Positions 10,839 to 20,704 of a stretch of DNA of 64,000 bases are shown in pieces. A program made the translations under genes and the position numbers. The stretch covers positions 62,001 through 126,000 of the forward strand of contig WNYE01000086.1 of NCBI GenBank assembly GCA_021396245.1, read 5' to 3'. Every line of letters starts with the position of its first letter. Position 1 is the stretch's first letter. Under the pieces are notes generated by a model that saw nothing but the letters and a program-made list of their open reading frames with translations, was not told the DNA's origin and searched no databases. The stretch is from Sporothrix humicola (taxonomy: Eukaryota; Ascomycota; Sordariomycetes; Ophiostomatales; Ophiostomataceae).

Positions 10839-12451
10839 ATGACAAGCCAGTACTATCCTCGTATGTTTTTGCGCCTTCCCTACTAACACGCACGAGGAAA
10901 TCACGGTCATGCTGACCAGCTTCACAAACAGCCCCGCCGACAGGAGCAGCCGCGCCAGCAGGTAAGAGCAATCGACCTTATGAAGGCGGAGGAAGCCACG
11001 ACTCTAAAAGAAAGAAAAAATGAAGGCAAGAACAACCGCTAACACACTCAGCACCTGCCGCTCAGAGAGCCTATCCTCCTCCACCCCAGTCGCCGCCGGC
11101 AACACGCACCAACTTCTCGTACGGCGGCCTCCAGTCGCACCCACTGTCACCCAGACAAGCAACTGCCTACCCGCCGCCGCCTAGCCAGACGGCAGCCACT
11201 GGCTCGCCTGCTCCTCCCTCCAACAAGACATCCTATCCTCCTCCTCCGCAACAGCAGCAGCCCTCGCCGGTGCAGCAGGCGGCACCCACACAGCAGCGCT
11301 ACCCCGCGCCGCCTACACAGCAGGCGCAACCGGCACAAGCTCAAATTCAGGCACAACCGCAGCAGCCTCAACAGGTAGTTGCGATCCACGACCGCACCCC
11401 CTCCTTCTCGTCCCGCGCCTCCTACCAGTCGTCGCATGTTTCTCAGCAGCAGCCGGCTGCGGCAGCTGCGACTCCGTCGCCCCAGCGGTTCGCTGCACCG
11501 CCGCCCAACTATGGCGACAGCGGCCCTACGTCAGGCTACCCAGCTGAAAAGGGCCACCACCCTGGCAACAGTTTTGGAGCTGGTGTTGGGAGTGCCGAAG
11601 AAGACGAAGACGAGGACCTGCGCGACGGCAGCGGCGCCATTGGCAACATCACGGGGCCCCTGCCCCAGGCATGTTTTCAGGCGTCTCGGCCGTCGTCGAC
11701 GACGTCGGCACGTTCAACGGCGGCAGCTACCGCATCAGCCACCGCGACTGCAACACCATCCTGACCATCCAGCTCGCCATTGGCTGCCCCCTCACAGCCC
11801 GCCCGGGCGTCATGATTGCCATGTCGCCCTCCATCAACCTAAAGGGCGCCATCAAGTTCAGCGTGAAGAAGCTCGTGGCGGGCGGCGAGATGAGCTCGTC
11901 GACCTACACGGGCCCCGGTGAGCTGCTGCTCGGCCCGCCCATGCTCGGCGACATTACCAGCATTCGCCTGACGGGCGAGGGCCCGGCGTGGTCGGTGGGC
12001 CAGGACGGCTTTCTGGCGTGCACCCAGGGCGTGGTCAAGGACTACAAGCGCCAGGGCATTGGCAAGGCCATGTTTTCGGGCGAGGGCCTGTGGGTGTACA
12101 AGATCCGGGGCATTGGCCTGCTGTGGCTCTCGAGTTTCGGTGCCATTATCAAGAAGGACCTGGTCGAGGGCGAAAAGTACATTGTCGACAATGGCCACCT
12201 GGTGGCCTGGAACACAAAGTACATTCTGGAGCGTGTGGCCTCGGGCGGTATCATCTCAGGTCTTGCCTCGGGCGAGGGCCTGGTGTGCAAGTTTACAGGC
12301 CCCGGCACCGTCTACATCCAGACACGCAATGCGGTAAGTCGCACTTTCCTTCTCGTAAGACTGAGTGCTTTGCAGTTTCCTTTGCTAACTTGCGTTTTCT
12401 TCACAGAGAGCCTTCAGTGGATTCATGTCTGGCCAAAATATGCAAATGTAA
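10839..12451 (+). CDS. AIM24: Aim24 family mitochondrial protein, with one apparent frameshift
   Basis: Exons 10839-10860, 10932-10961, 11052-12333 and 12407-12451. Introns of 71, 90 and 73 nt have GTATGT, GTAAGA and GTAAGT donors. The start reads MTSQYYPPPPTGAAAPA, followed by a long Pro/Gln-rich disordered region. The AIM24 domain begins near 11689 (VDDVGTFNGGSYRISHRDCN) and includes GVMIAMSPSINLKG, YTGPGELLLGPPMLGDI, GEGLWVYKIRGIGLLWLSS and GPGTVYIQTRN. The last exon gives RAFSGFMSGQNMQM and stop. In yeast Aim24 is an inner-membrane protein needed for normal MICOS organisation. The disordered part and the domain are in different frames. The break lies near the C runs at 11657-11666, where one extra C would read PLPPGMFSGVSAVVDD. 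No consensus donor offers an intron instead. It is either an assembly error or a real lesion. Confidence 0.85.
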
Positions 12452-12967
12452 GGCAGGTACGATCTGGGCCAGAATTGCGTCATTTGCGCCGCAGGTTATT
12501 TTGTTGTTTCCTTTTTGGATATTGTTTTGTGAAAGGGAAGGTACAGATTGTGCCTCTCATGGCAACCGCCGTTGCTTTCTCCGTTTATATATGGTATTCC
12601 CTGTATGTTTCTGTTGCGCTTTCTGTCCCTCTACCCAGCGAGTTTCTTCTCTTGGTTTATTTCAATCTTCTTGGTCGCCGTTCTCGTGATTGTTTTGAAT
12701 TTGATCGCTGTCAGGATACTATCTACAAGGTACTCTCCCAAGTTGGCATTGTCCATTCTCTGTTTATTATCTTCGCTACCAGAATACGTCAAAAAACTTT
12801 TGTTTCTTTCTGTCATTGTCCATTCATCCAATTGAAAAGCGTCTTCCTTTTGTTTTGTTTTATTTGCGTTCTTTGCATTTCCACATTTCTCAGCGCGACT
12901 TTTCTGCAACAAACCCAAACCCCTTCCAGCTCATTATCACAGCAAGGTCCTCCAACGACCAATCAAG
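12452..12967. other. Short intergenic region, AIM24 3' flank and next promoter
   Basis: A T/C-rich spacer between two genes on the same strand. Frames crossing it are extensions of the AIM24 reading frame past its true splice site. Nothing else was seen. Confidence 0.6.
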
Positions 12968-15900
12968 ATGAGGCCCTCCAACAACGACGAGCGCATCTTG
13001 GCTCTCGTTCCAACAGACAACTGTTCTGTCGCCGACACGTCACTCGATGATCGAACCCTCAACTCATTGGTCGACAATGCCTCTGAAAAGCATCCAGAGA
13101 AGGAGAAGCGGTCCAGCCGCGAGAGCTCTCCCACCATCAAGCACAAGGGGCTCTCGACTAACATGTCTACCCCTATTGAAAACTGGCGGCCCCATGTATC
13201 GACTGTCCCTGAAAAGTCGACGGGCTCGTGCTCGACGGATTCCATGGGTGACAAGCCTCCCGATTCTGCAGAGATCAAGGGCAAATCCCCAGTCAAGCCA
13301 AATGCCTCCGACCTGGGATCGCTCCGCAGACGTCGTCCGGGCGCATCCTACGGCGGCGATACCTTGGCCAGTGTGCAATCTCACCTGATGGGTGCACGAG
13401 CAGCTTCGCAGATGTCTAGCACCGCCATCACATCCAGTGCCGACGATAGTGGCGATGTCTCGTCTCATCATGATTTTGTCATCCCGTCAGACTTGGATGC
13501 AGAGACCGAGGCCTACTTCCACAGCGTGGCCGGCCTTCCTATGCTCTATGCCCCCAACTACGCACTGAATGATGACGATAATCTCCAACCTTCTTCCATG
13601 TCTGCTCAAAACACCAACTTTTCATTTCCAACGCACGCTCGATTACCGCCCTATGCCACTTTTCGAGGGGCGCCATACATGGCTGGACCTCGAGATTCCC
13701 AGGACACCCAGGATTCTATGGATACTCAAGACACTCAAAGCACTTTTCCAGAGCTAGACAATTTGCCTTCAACCCTACGGGCCCTTGTCCGCAAGAACTT
13801 GAGGCCCGAGGCCGGTGAGAAGGGGCAGGCAGCAGCTGCAATCATTCTCGAGTGTTTCTCTGGCCACAAGCGGTTCGACGGCTTTGAGCTTCCTTCCAAA
13901 TCTCGACTGCCTCCTTATGTCAATGCACAGCTCGAAATGCCTCATCAGGAAACTGGAAACGATGATGATGATCTCGAATATGCAGAGGGTACCAATGGTG
14001 AATTCTCCTTCACCAATCGTGCTCGCCTGCCCTTGCACATGATTGCTGGTGCCGAAGCCCGGCAGATGAGTATCAAAGCCAATGCAGAAAAGTGCCAACG
14101 GGACAGCCGTACACACCGTTCCACGCACCGCTCAAGGACTCGTGTCGGCAGTTTCGAGTTCAGGCAGAAGCCAGCTCTTCCGTCCTTCTCTTCATTTTTC
14201 AAGGGCCCGATTGAAACGTCCAAGCTGGGTACCCAGTTGGCCAGGAAAGGGCATCCCTTGCAAATTTCAGAGACCGGGAAGAAGGGCCACGTTATTGGCT
14301 CCATCGACAGTGTGGGCGAGTACATCCGCCCCAATGCAGACCCAAGACTGCTGTTCTCGATTACTCCCTTTACCAAATCCGAAGTGCAGGCAGCCAGGAA
14401 GAACAAAGACGTTATCTTTGGGAAGCTAGAGAAGACGTGGCGGAGACTGGAGCCCGTCGAAAAGAGCCCGCGGACCGCCACATCAAACAGGTCAACCAAC
14501 GGGACAACTGGGACATGTGCGAGAGCAAGTAGCCTCCGAGGAGGTAAGGGCAGCTCTTCCGCCAGCTGTACATCTGGGTCGGGAGGAGATAGCTCAACAA
14601 CAAGTTCTTCGTATCATACAGCAGTAGTGTCGGTTCCTGGTGATGATCCGAAATGTGTGCCATCAATATCTGCACCTCCCCCAACCCGCGAGGCATCTAG
14701 AGCAGCTCAGTCTAAAGACAGCCAGACTGAAGACCGGAATCGCTTTGACGCACTTGTCAACCGTCTCCAACAGAAGTTGTCTGAACGTTCAGAAACTGGT
14801 GTCAAAGTCAACAACACAGACACGGCCAAAGCAAAGAACGAACCTCGTGGCCGCCATGTCAGCCTTCGGGTGCAGACGCTGTCCGAGAATGGGCGTCAGG
14901 GAAGACTTATTGTTCATGGGTCACATCAAGCGGATGCCTCCGTGGAGGGAAAACAGGACCATGTCCCAATTCAGGATGCTGCATCGGACACCAAAATCAA
15001 GACAGACGGGCCCGGTTCCCGTCTGAAATCAACCGGTGCCCCCACTGTGGAATCAAAACACGACGGAGGCCCACCCGTGAAGAACGACCAAAGCCTCGCT
15101 TCCGTGCCGGTGATTAAAGAGCCCACTGGCGAGGTGCCTCAATCTCTTCCACCCAGACCCAAGCTCGCACCAACATCTGCGCCTGCAGAGATGAATCCAT
15201 ATCTTCCACCCACTGCGCTCCAAAGTGGCAGCTGGATGAACCCCAGCCTGCCGCCTTTCCTCCCGTCATATCCCACGATCGCTTATCCCAGCATCCCGCC
15301 ACCGGGGCTGGGACAGCAATCCACAAACATGATGATGAGACCACCGCCAGGGTTGCGGCCAGCGCTAGGGTTGCGGCCGCCGCCGGGCTTATGGCCACCG
15401 CAGCACTATCTTTATACCCCGGCCCAGACTTGTCCTCAAGCTCAAATTCAAGATCAGTCCCAGGATCCAGCTTCAGGTCCACGTCTGGCACCTCCCAACC
15501 CAATTCCTCCACCACGTCCACCTCCTCCACCGCCTGTCCCTAGGCTTGCAACAATCATCTCAGAGCCTCCAATTCCTATACCACCCGTTCCACCTCCGCC
15601 TCCACCGCCCGCCCCTGGGTTTGCGGCAACCATCTCGGTACCGCAGGCACCACGTCCAGGAGATACCGTGTCTCGCTGGCCCATTTCGAAACGAGTAACC
15701 CGCAAGCGAGGTATTCCATTTGTTCCACTCAATGCGTCTGAGCAGCAAAAGATCGAGGAACACATTGAGCTCCTCAAAGCCACAATCCCCAACTTTGCCA
15801 CTCTATCCAAGAGACGGCAAAAAATACGCTGGGGAAGGCAGATGGAGAGGCAGAACTATCCGCAGCTAGACGGCAGCAGGCCTTGGATGAACTCGCGGGG

Positions 15901-16042
15901 CCCGCATCAGCAAAATAGTCAGCAGAAACAGAGCGCAAGACAAGAACAGAGCCAGAAGAGCCAGGAGAGCCAGGAGAGTCTGAGGGGTCTTCATCCAAAG
16001 AAGATTCTTGCTGGCCAGCCTCACCAAATGCAGCTGCCGTAG
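12968..16042 (+). CDS. Large disordered orphan protein with repeated RLPP-type motif and Pro-rich tail
   Basis: An intronless 1024-codon frame from ATG 12968 (MRPSNNDERILALVPTDN). I do not recognise the family. Most of it is Ser/Asp/Lys-rich and looks unstructured. Four short motifs share F-x-[FL]-x4-[ASP]-[RA]-L-P: residues 218-232 (FSFPTHARLPPYATF), 306-320 (FELPSKSRLPPYVNA), 346-360 (FSFTNRARLPLHMIA) and 396-410 (FEFRQKPALPSFSSF). Residues about 778-817 repeat PPPGL-x-P units, and about 838-908 are poly-proline. A basic, probably helical block follows at about 898-965 (SKRVTRKRGIPFVPLN, then LSKRRQKIRWGRQMERQNYP), which is the best candidate for a folded or nucleic-acid-binding part. The frame stops at TAG 16040-16042, but coding-like sequence continues in phase to 16225. 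Confidence 0.75.
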   Translation: MRPSNNDERILALVPTDNCSVADTSLDDRTLNSLVDNASEKHPEKEKRSSRESSPTIKHKGLSTNMSTPIENWRPHVSTVPEKSTGSCSTDSMGDKPPDSAEIKGKSPVKPNASDLGSLRRRRPGASYGGDTLASVQSHLMGARAASQMSSTAITSSADDSGDVSSHHDFVIPSDLDAETEAYFHSVAGLPMLYAPNYALNDDDNLQPSSMSAQNTNFSFPTHARLPPYATFRGAPYMAGPRDSQDTQDSMDTQDTQSTFPELDNLPSTLRALVRKNLRPEAGEKGQAAAAIILECFSGHKRFDGFELPSKSRLPPYVNAQLEMPHQETGNDDDDLEYAEGTNGEFSFTNRARLPLHMIAGAEARQMSIKANAEKCQRDSRTHRSTHRSRTRVGSFEFRQKPALPSFSSFFKGPIETSKLGTQLARKGHPLQISETGKKGHVIGSIDSVGEYIRPNADPRLLFSITPFTKSEVQAARKNKDVIFGKLEKTWRRLEPVEKSPRTATSNRSTNGTTGTCARASSLRGGKGSSSASCTSGSGGDSSTTSSSYHTAVVSVPGDDPKCVPSISAPPPTREASRAAQSKDSQTEDRNRFDALVNRLQQKLSERSETGVKVNNTDTAKAKNEPRGRHVSLRVQTLSENGRQGRLIVHGSHQADASVEGKQDHVPIQDAASDTKIKTDGPGSRLKSTGAPTVESKHDGGPPVKNDQSLASVPVIKEPTGEVPQSLPPRPKLAPTSAPAEMNPYLPPTALQSGSWMNPSLPPFLPSYPTIAYPSIPPPGLGQQSTNMMMRPPPGLRPALGLRPPPGLWPPQHYLYTPAQTCPQAQIQDQSQDPASGPRLAPPNPIPPPRPPPPPPVPRLATIISEPPIPIPPVPPPPPPPAPGFAATISVPQAPRPGDTVSRWPISKRVTRKRGIPFVPLNASEQQKIEEHIELLKATIPNFATLSKRRQKIRWGRQMERQNYPQLDGSRPWMNSRGPHQQNSQQKQSARQEQSQKSQESQESLRGLHPKKILAGQPHQMQLP

Positions 16043-16225
16043 ATACCGCAGATGCAGCAAATGACTCCCGATCAGCAATGCTACCAGCTCGGCAGCACAT
16101 TGCTTCCGCCACAGATCATGCAGCCTATGCAACCTCTACAGCCTTATTTTCCATTTGCACAGTACTATCCCAGCAATCTAGGAATGTCCACGTGGCCGCT
16201 GCCACTGATGAACATGCCCATGTGA
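16043..16225 (+). other. In-frame coding-like extension after a TAG
   Basis: Directly after the TAG, the same frame continues for 60 sense triplets to TGA 16223-16225. The composition matches the gene's Pro/Gln/Met-rich tail: IPQMQQMTPDQQCYQ, then LPPQIMQPMQPLQPYFPFAQ and ending STWPLPLMNMPM. The preceding sequence is QMQLP, so the TAG could be a former CAG (Gln) codon. Possibilities are a C-to-T nonsense change, a sequencing error, an intron hiding the stop (I see no good donor) or translational readthrough. Confidence 0.6.
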
Positions 16226-19200
16226 GATGCAATGCGACGAGTACAAATTTCCAGGACCAGGAACCAGGCCATCGGGTCTGGAACGGTCGAGCGAGTCCGG
16301 CATTGTGGTATTACGACGTGTCGTGCTTGTGCAGTGTGCACGCAGTATTGTTTCCCTTTTCTTTTCCTTTTTTTTTGTCGGGTGTTCCGAGCGAGTACAT
16401 GATTTTCAGGCACACAGTCTGTTTTTGGGATTCATCAGCAAATTGCTTTATTAGTTGAGGGAAGAGAAGAGCGTCATCCAGCTAGCATGCACATATTTTA
16501 TTTCTTTCTTTTTTAAGGCAGATCATTAAGAAGAGCGTTTCCATTACTATTGCATTCTTTCAATGTAGATAGACCGTCGACTGTCGTTATGTCGTTAATT
16601 CAAATTGGTTATATTTAATGTTTATCCGTCCCCGCACGTGCAATGTCTCAAGTAGGTACTTGCATCCGAGATAGTCTCAAAATCACAATCTGGGGGCATG
16701 GGGTATGGTCTAGCCAAGCATTCGATGCAGGGATTCTTGGACGATGCTACGGCTTACCCAAACAGGAAAGCATGCTATCATGTTGTCTCTTTCTGATTTC
16801 GTTTCTGTCCCAAGCGCTTGTTTAAAATTCAAAGCTGGAACATTCACCAGACTCAATACAGTCAGTATCGCGTTCTTTTTGGGTTACAGCCGGCGCAACC
16901 GACTTTGGCGAGAAAGCCACTTCTTGTTCTGGGCGTTGGCAAAAAGTTTACACTGTTGACGTTGCTCTCGTCCTGTTTAACCTTTTTATCCACAACGCAA
17001 CCTCATTCCTAGTCGCGGTGAGACGGAGAAAGTGAGCGGAGAGAAGTGAGAACCTTGATGCTGCGGTGACATTTTACTGTGTACTCTAACAGTTTTGGCG
17101 TCGGCTCTTCTCTCCAAGAAAAGAAGCATAAAATGCCCATCCCCCGTCTGCGTCCTTGTTCACCTTCCTAGATTGGGCTTTCCGGCCCGATAGCACGGAG
17201 AACATTTGGGGGTAGCCACATCTACCGCCCGCCACTGCCGCTCTCGAGAACAAGAATTGGACACGAACAACAGGGAGCGAATAAAACAAGACATTTTCTC
17301 CGAAGCGAATGTGCCAGTGTGCTTGCCTGTTGTTCCCCGCAAAATGGAGTGTCTCCAGTTTTTTGGGAGCCCATTACTGTAGACCTAAAGACCACCCCGG
17401 AAATCCTCACCTCTCCAGACGAGCAGAGCCGGGCGTATGGGGTAGTGTGAGGAGAAGCGAGAAGGGCCACTGTTCGGCCGTTTCAAGGAAAACAGTGGAC
17501 AGTGGCGGTCAACCACTTTTTGTGTGGACGGAGCACCCATGCGAGCCATGGTCCCCAGTTTTGCATTTACCCGGTCGCCAATCGCTGTCTCCTGCTCAAC
17601 CTTCCCCATTGACCTTTACTGAGATCTTGGCCCCTCACATCACAAAAGACATGCAAACTGCACGATATACTCGGGGCATCTCTCGGGCGATCAGCAGCGG
17701 CGAGAAAAAAAGAAGGGGCGAGAAAAGAGTACCAAGAGTATTGAATGTAGATGTACTTGTACTTGTACTCCAGTGTGAATGACCCCATCATCTCCATATC
17801 TCCATGTCTCTGTCTCCATTGTGTCGTTCGATGTTTTCATCTCGTGACAAGACAAACGAGATAAAAGGAAACCAGAAAAGAAAAGGGGAAAAGAATGTCG
17901 TCACATCTTGAACGGCGATATCATGAAACTCGTTGCCAAGCCACACTCCCCTCCTCTCGCTTAACATGCCTTGCAGAGAAGAATTCTACGAACCTGCTAA
18001 GAGTTTTCTCATTTCAGATGTCGTCTTTTTCGATACGACATACTCACCTGAGTTGACCTCAAATAACCTCAACAGAGCCTCGGCGCTCCACCAGTCACGC
18101 TGGCTGTTGGTCATCAGAGATTGAGATACAAGGTTTCTCAGTAGTCGTAAGTGGCTTGCTTTCCCCTCACGACGATCCCTGTTTTTCCCCACACAACCTG
18201 GAGAAGAAGGTGCAAAAGAGCAAAATCTTGCACTAACATCCCTTCTCCTCTCCAGCTCTCCTAACAAAGGACGGCAATTGAACGACGGACGCCCCGTCTC
18301 GACGACGCTTAAGTTTAGTTTTAGTTCGGACGGACCTTGGCCAGATGCACCAACATCGTAGCTTGTTTGTTCCCCCCTTTGTGGCTTTATTCTGACGACA
18401 ACAGAAAGGCACATCGATGACGAGTCGACGATGAAAGGTGGTGTACACGTTCTTTTGTTTGGATTTTATATCAGGATTTTTAACAAAATGATTTTTAAGA
18501 GAAATAACCCATGAAAGAAAATAAAAAATAAAACAAGAATTAAAATAATTTGGAAAAAACAAGAGTGATATCAAGAAACACAAAATACAAGAACACAAGA
18601 ACATCCACAGCATTTAATCCATTTTCACACCCCTCGGTCTTCGGGTCATGTCGTTCCTAGCTTCGTGGGTTGCGTATGTCCTTGCAACTCCTTGTTGTAC
18701 GTCGTTTCTTCTTTCTAATGCCTGCATCTCAACATTCCACCGTCGCCTTCTGTGCCGCCCGGCGCAAACATACAGCCCGTGTGTTCGCCCACAAACTGGT
18801 CCATGTGCAGACGGTACCAAACTTTCGTCCTGTCATGCTCGACAAGAAACGTGCCGTGCATATTGTCAGCATGTTACTGGTCGATAGGCAGAGAGGGTAG
18901 TGGCGGCTCGTGGTTTGCTCGACTCCCAGGGTCCCTTTCATGGTCATCCTTCCATATCACCGTTGCATCTAACCAAGACCAGAGAGAATACGGAGGTAAA
19001 GAAAGAGAGAACCTACTCAAAGGAGAAGGCAAGCAAAGAAAGAGGGAAATAGGCCGTAGTCGACACGGCGTCTACGTCTTGGCCACGCTTTCTCAACCAT
19101 GTCCATGCTCGCCATGCGGGGAAGAGACAAAAGAAACAAAAGGGGCCGGGATGTTTTTGTGTGTCTGAAGGTCGACGTTTGGATGGTGGAAATTTTGTCG

Positions 19201-20055
19201 GAGGCGATAGTCCTGTCCAGGAACCCCAACGTGCCCAAAGGTACAAAGTACTTTATGATAAAAGTCACGACAGGTTTCGATCGTCATGGGACTGCCCGTT
19301 TTCTTTCTCGCTCTCGGTGTCAATTAGTCCTGACCTGACTTGCCTTTCTGCCTTTTTGCCTTTTACTTTGCAAATCTGGCCCAACAAATACTGAGTACAG
19401 GTACCATATCTTGCGCCCATGGGGTACTTACTCCGCTCGTGGGTGTGTGTGAAAAGCACGTTTTTTTCCGGTCACGCAGAGAAAGTGTGTCAGTCCGCCA
19501 TGTACCAAAGTACATGTAAGTGCGGAGTGCGCTTGAACGCAGGCGAGGCAGGCTCGACGGTCCGTACTCCGTCCTCAGGAGAAAGATCGGCATTGCTGTA
19601 TCTCTGGATCTCCCACGAATGCTTCCATGGTTTCTTCTATCCTTCTTTTTCTGCTCATCGTTCATGCTCTTCATTTTGATCGATCATGTTTGTTTCTTTT
19701 TCTTTTTCGTTTGTTTTCTAAAATGTCGTCAAAACGGCAGTGACTAGCAATTTGGAGAATGATTGACTGCCGAAAGAAGCAAAAAATGTAATAATAAAAT
19801 CAAGATAAAAAAGTACCAATACATCGACAATCCAAAGACCTTGCCATCGTCAAGAGTCACCACTAATATCCACACTCCCTCCTTGCATTTTTCTTTTTGT
19901 CTCTTTTCCCCATCATCTCCATCCTCGCCATCGAGAGCTCTCCACAATATCCCCCACTGTCCATAGCTTTTGTTTCTGTTGTCCTGTAGCACAGCGTTAT
20001 CTCGCTGCTCTTGTCTCGTCTGCTATCCACTACTATCTGCCGAACCAACCTGTAC

Positions 20056-20152
20056 CTTGTTTCTTTCTTTTCTTTCCTTTCTCGCCTTCTCCCCATCTTT
20101 TTTGTCTCCATCTCCTCCTCCCCCATCCCCCCATCATCTCTTTCCCCGCAGA
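20056..20152 (+). promoter_or_regulatory. Polypyrimidine tract upstream of the MFS gene
   Basis: Almost unbroken C/T on the coding strand, ending TTTCCCCGCAG. It could be core-promoter pyrimidine DNA or the 3' end of a leader intron. Confidence 0.35.
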
Positions 20153-20270
20153 AAGAAAAGGGTAATGACCCTCCCTTGGCTGTCTTGACCTCCTTTTTCT
20201 TTTTTGGGTCTTCCAGCAAGGTCCCCTCACGGCTCAAGACGATCCTGGTTGTTGACGAGGGAAATAAAAA

Positions 20271-20279
20271 TATATAAAA
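20271..20279 (+). promoter_or_regulatory. Candidate TATA box of the MFS transporter gene
   Basis: TATATAAAA lies in an AT-rich patch and is followed by about 400 bases of CT-rich DNA to the ATG at 20705. It is a canonical match to TATAWAAA, but start-site spacing implies a long leader. Confidence 0.4.
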
Positions 20280-20704
20280 TAAAAAAGGGCCGTTATATCT
20301 TATATTAATATATTAACCACCCATTACCACACCCTTTTCCCCTTTCCCCTACATGCTCCATCCCCTCTACTTTGTATTCATCCTTCCCCTTTCTCCCGGA
20401 TTTGTGGAAAAGAGCTCCCCTCTCTCTCCATCCCCCCATTCATATCAGTGCTCTGTTATTATTGCACTGTTGCTTGTTTTTTTGTCCCCCCCCAAGAAAG
20501 AGGATTGTCCGGGAAATTTATCCAGCTCCTTCTTTTCTCGTCACCTTTTCTCCTTCACTCACCCTCTTTCACTTTTCACGGTCTGCCATCAGAAGCTTCA
20601 ATCCGATTCTTCGGGTCTCACCGTCGACACACCGACACGATTTCAGACTCAAAGCTCGACGACTTACTCATTAGCATAACGACGACGAGAATCACACCAA
20701 CACC

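Larger units (their letters stand above)
16226..20704. other. 4.5 kb gene-poor region
   Basis: Many short frames occur on both strands, none with sustained codon bias or recognisable products. It includes a short ACTTGT repeat at 17753-17768, an A/T-only island near 18515-18560, TACTCCG-type palindromic fragments at 19429 and 19565, and a long pyrimidine-rich leader before the MFS gene. A non-coding transcript or a small multi-exon gene cannot be excluded by eye. Confidence 0.5.

Noticed and set aside
11583..11668. An intron to explain the AIM24 phase change
   Set aside because: The only phase-compatible donors (GTGTTG, GTTTTG) do not fit the GTRNGT-like donors elsewhere, and the removed sequence is itself coding-like.
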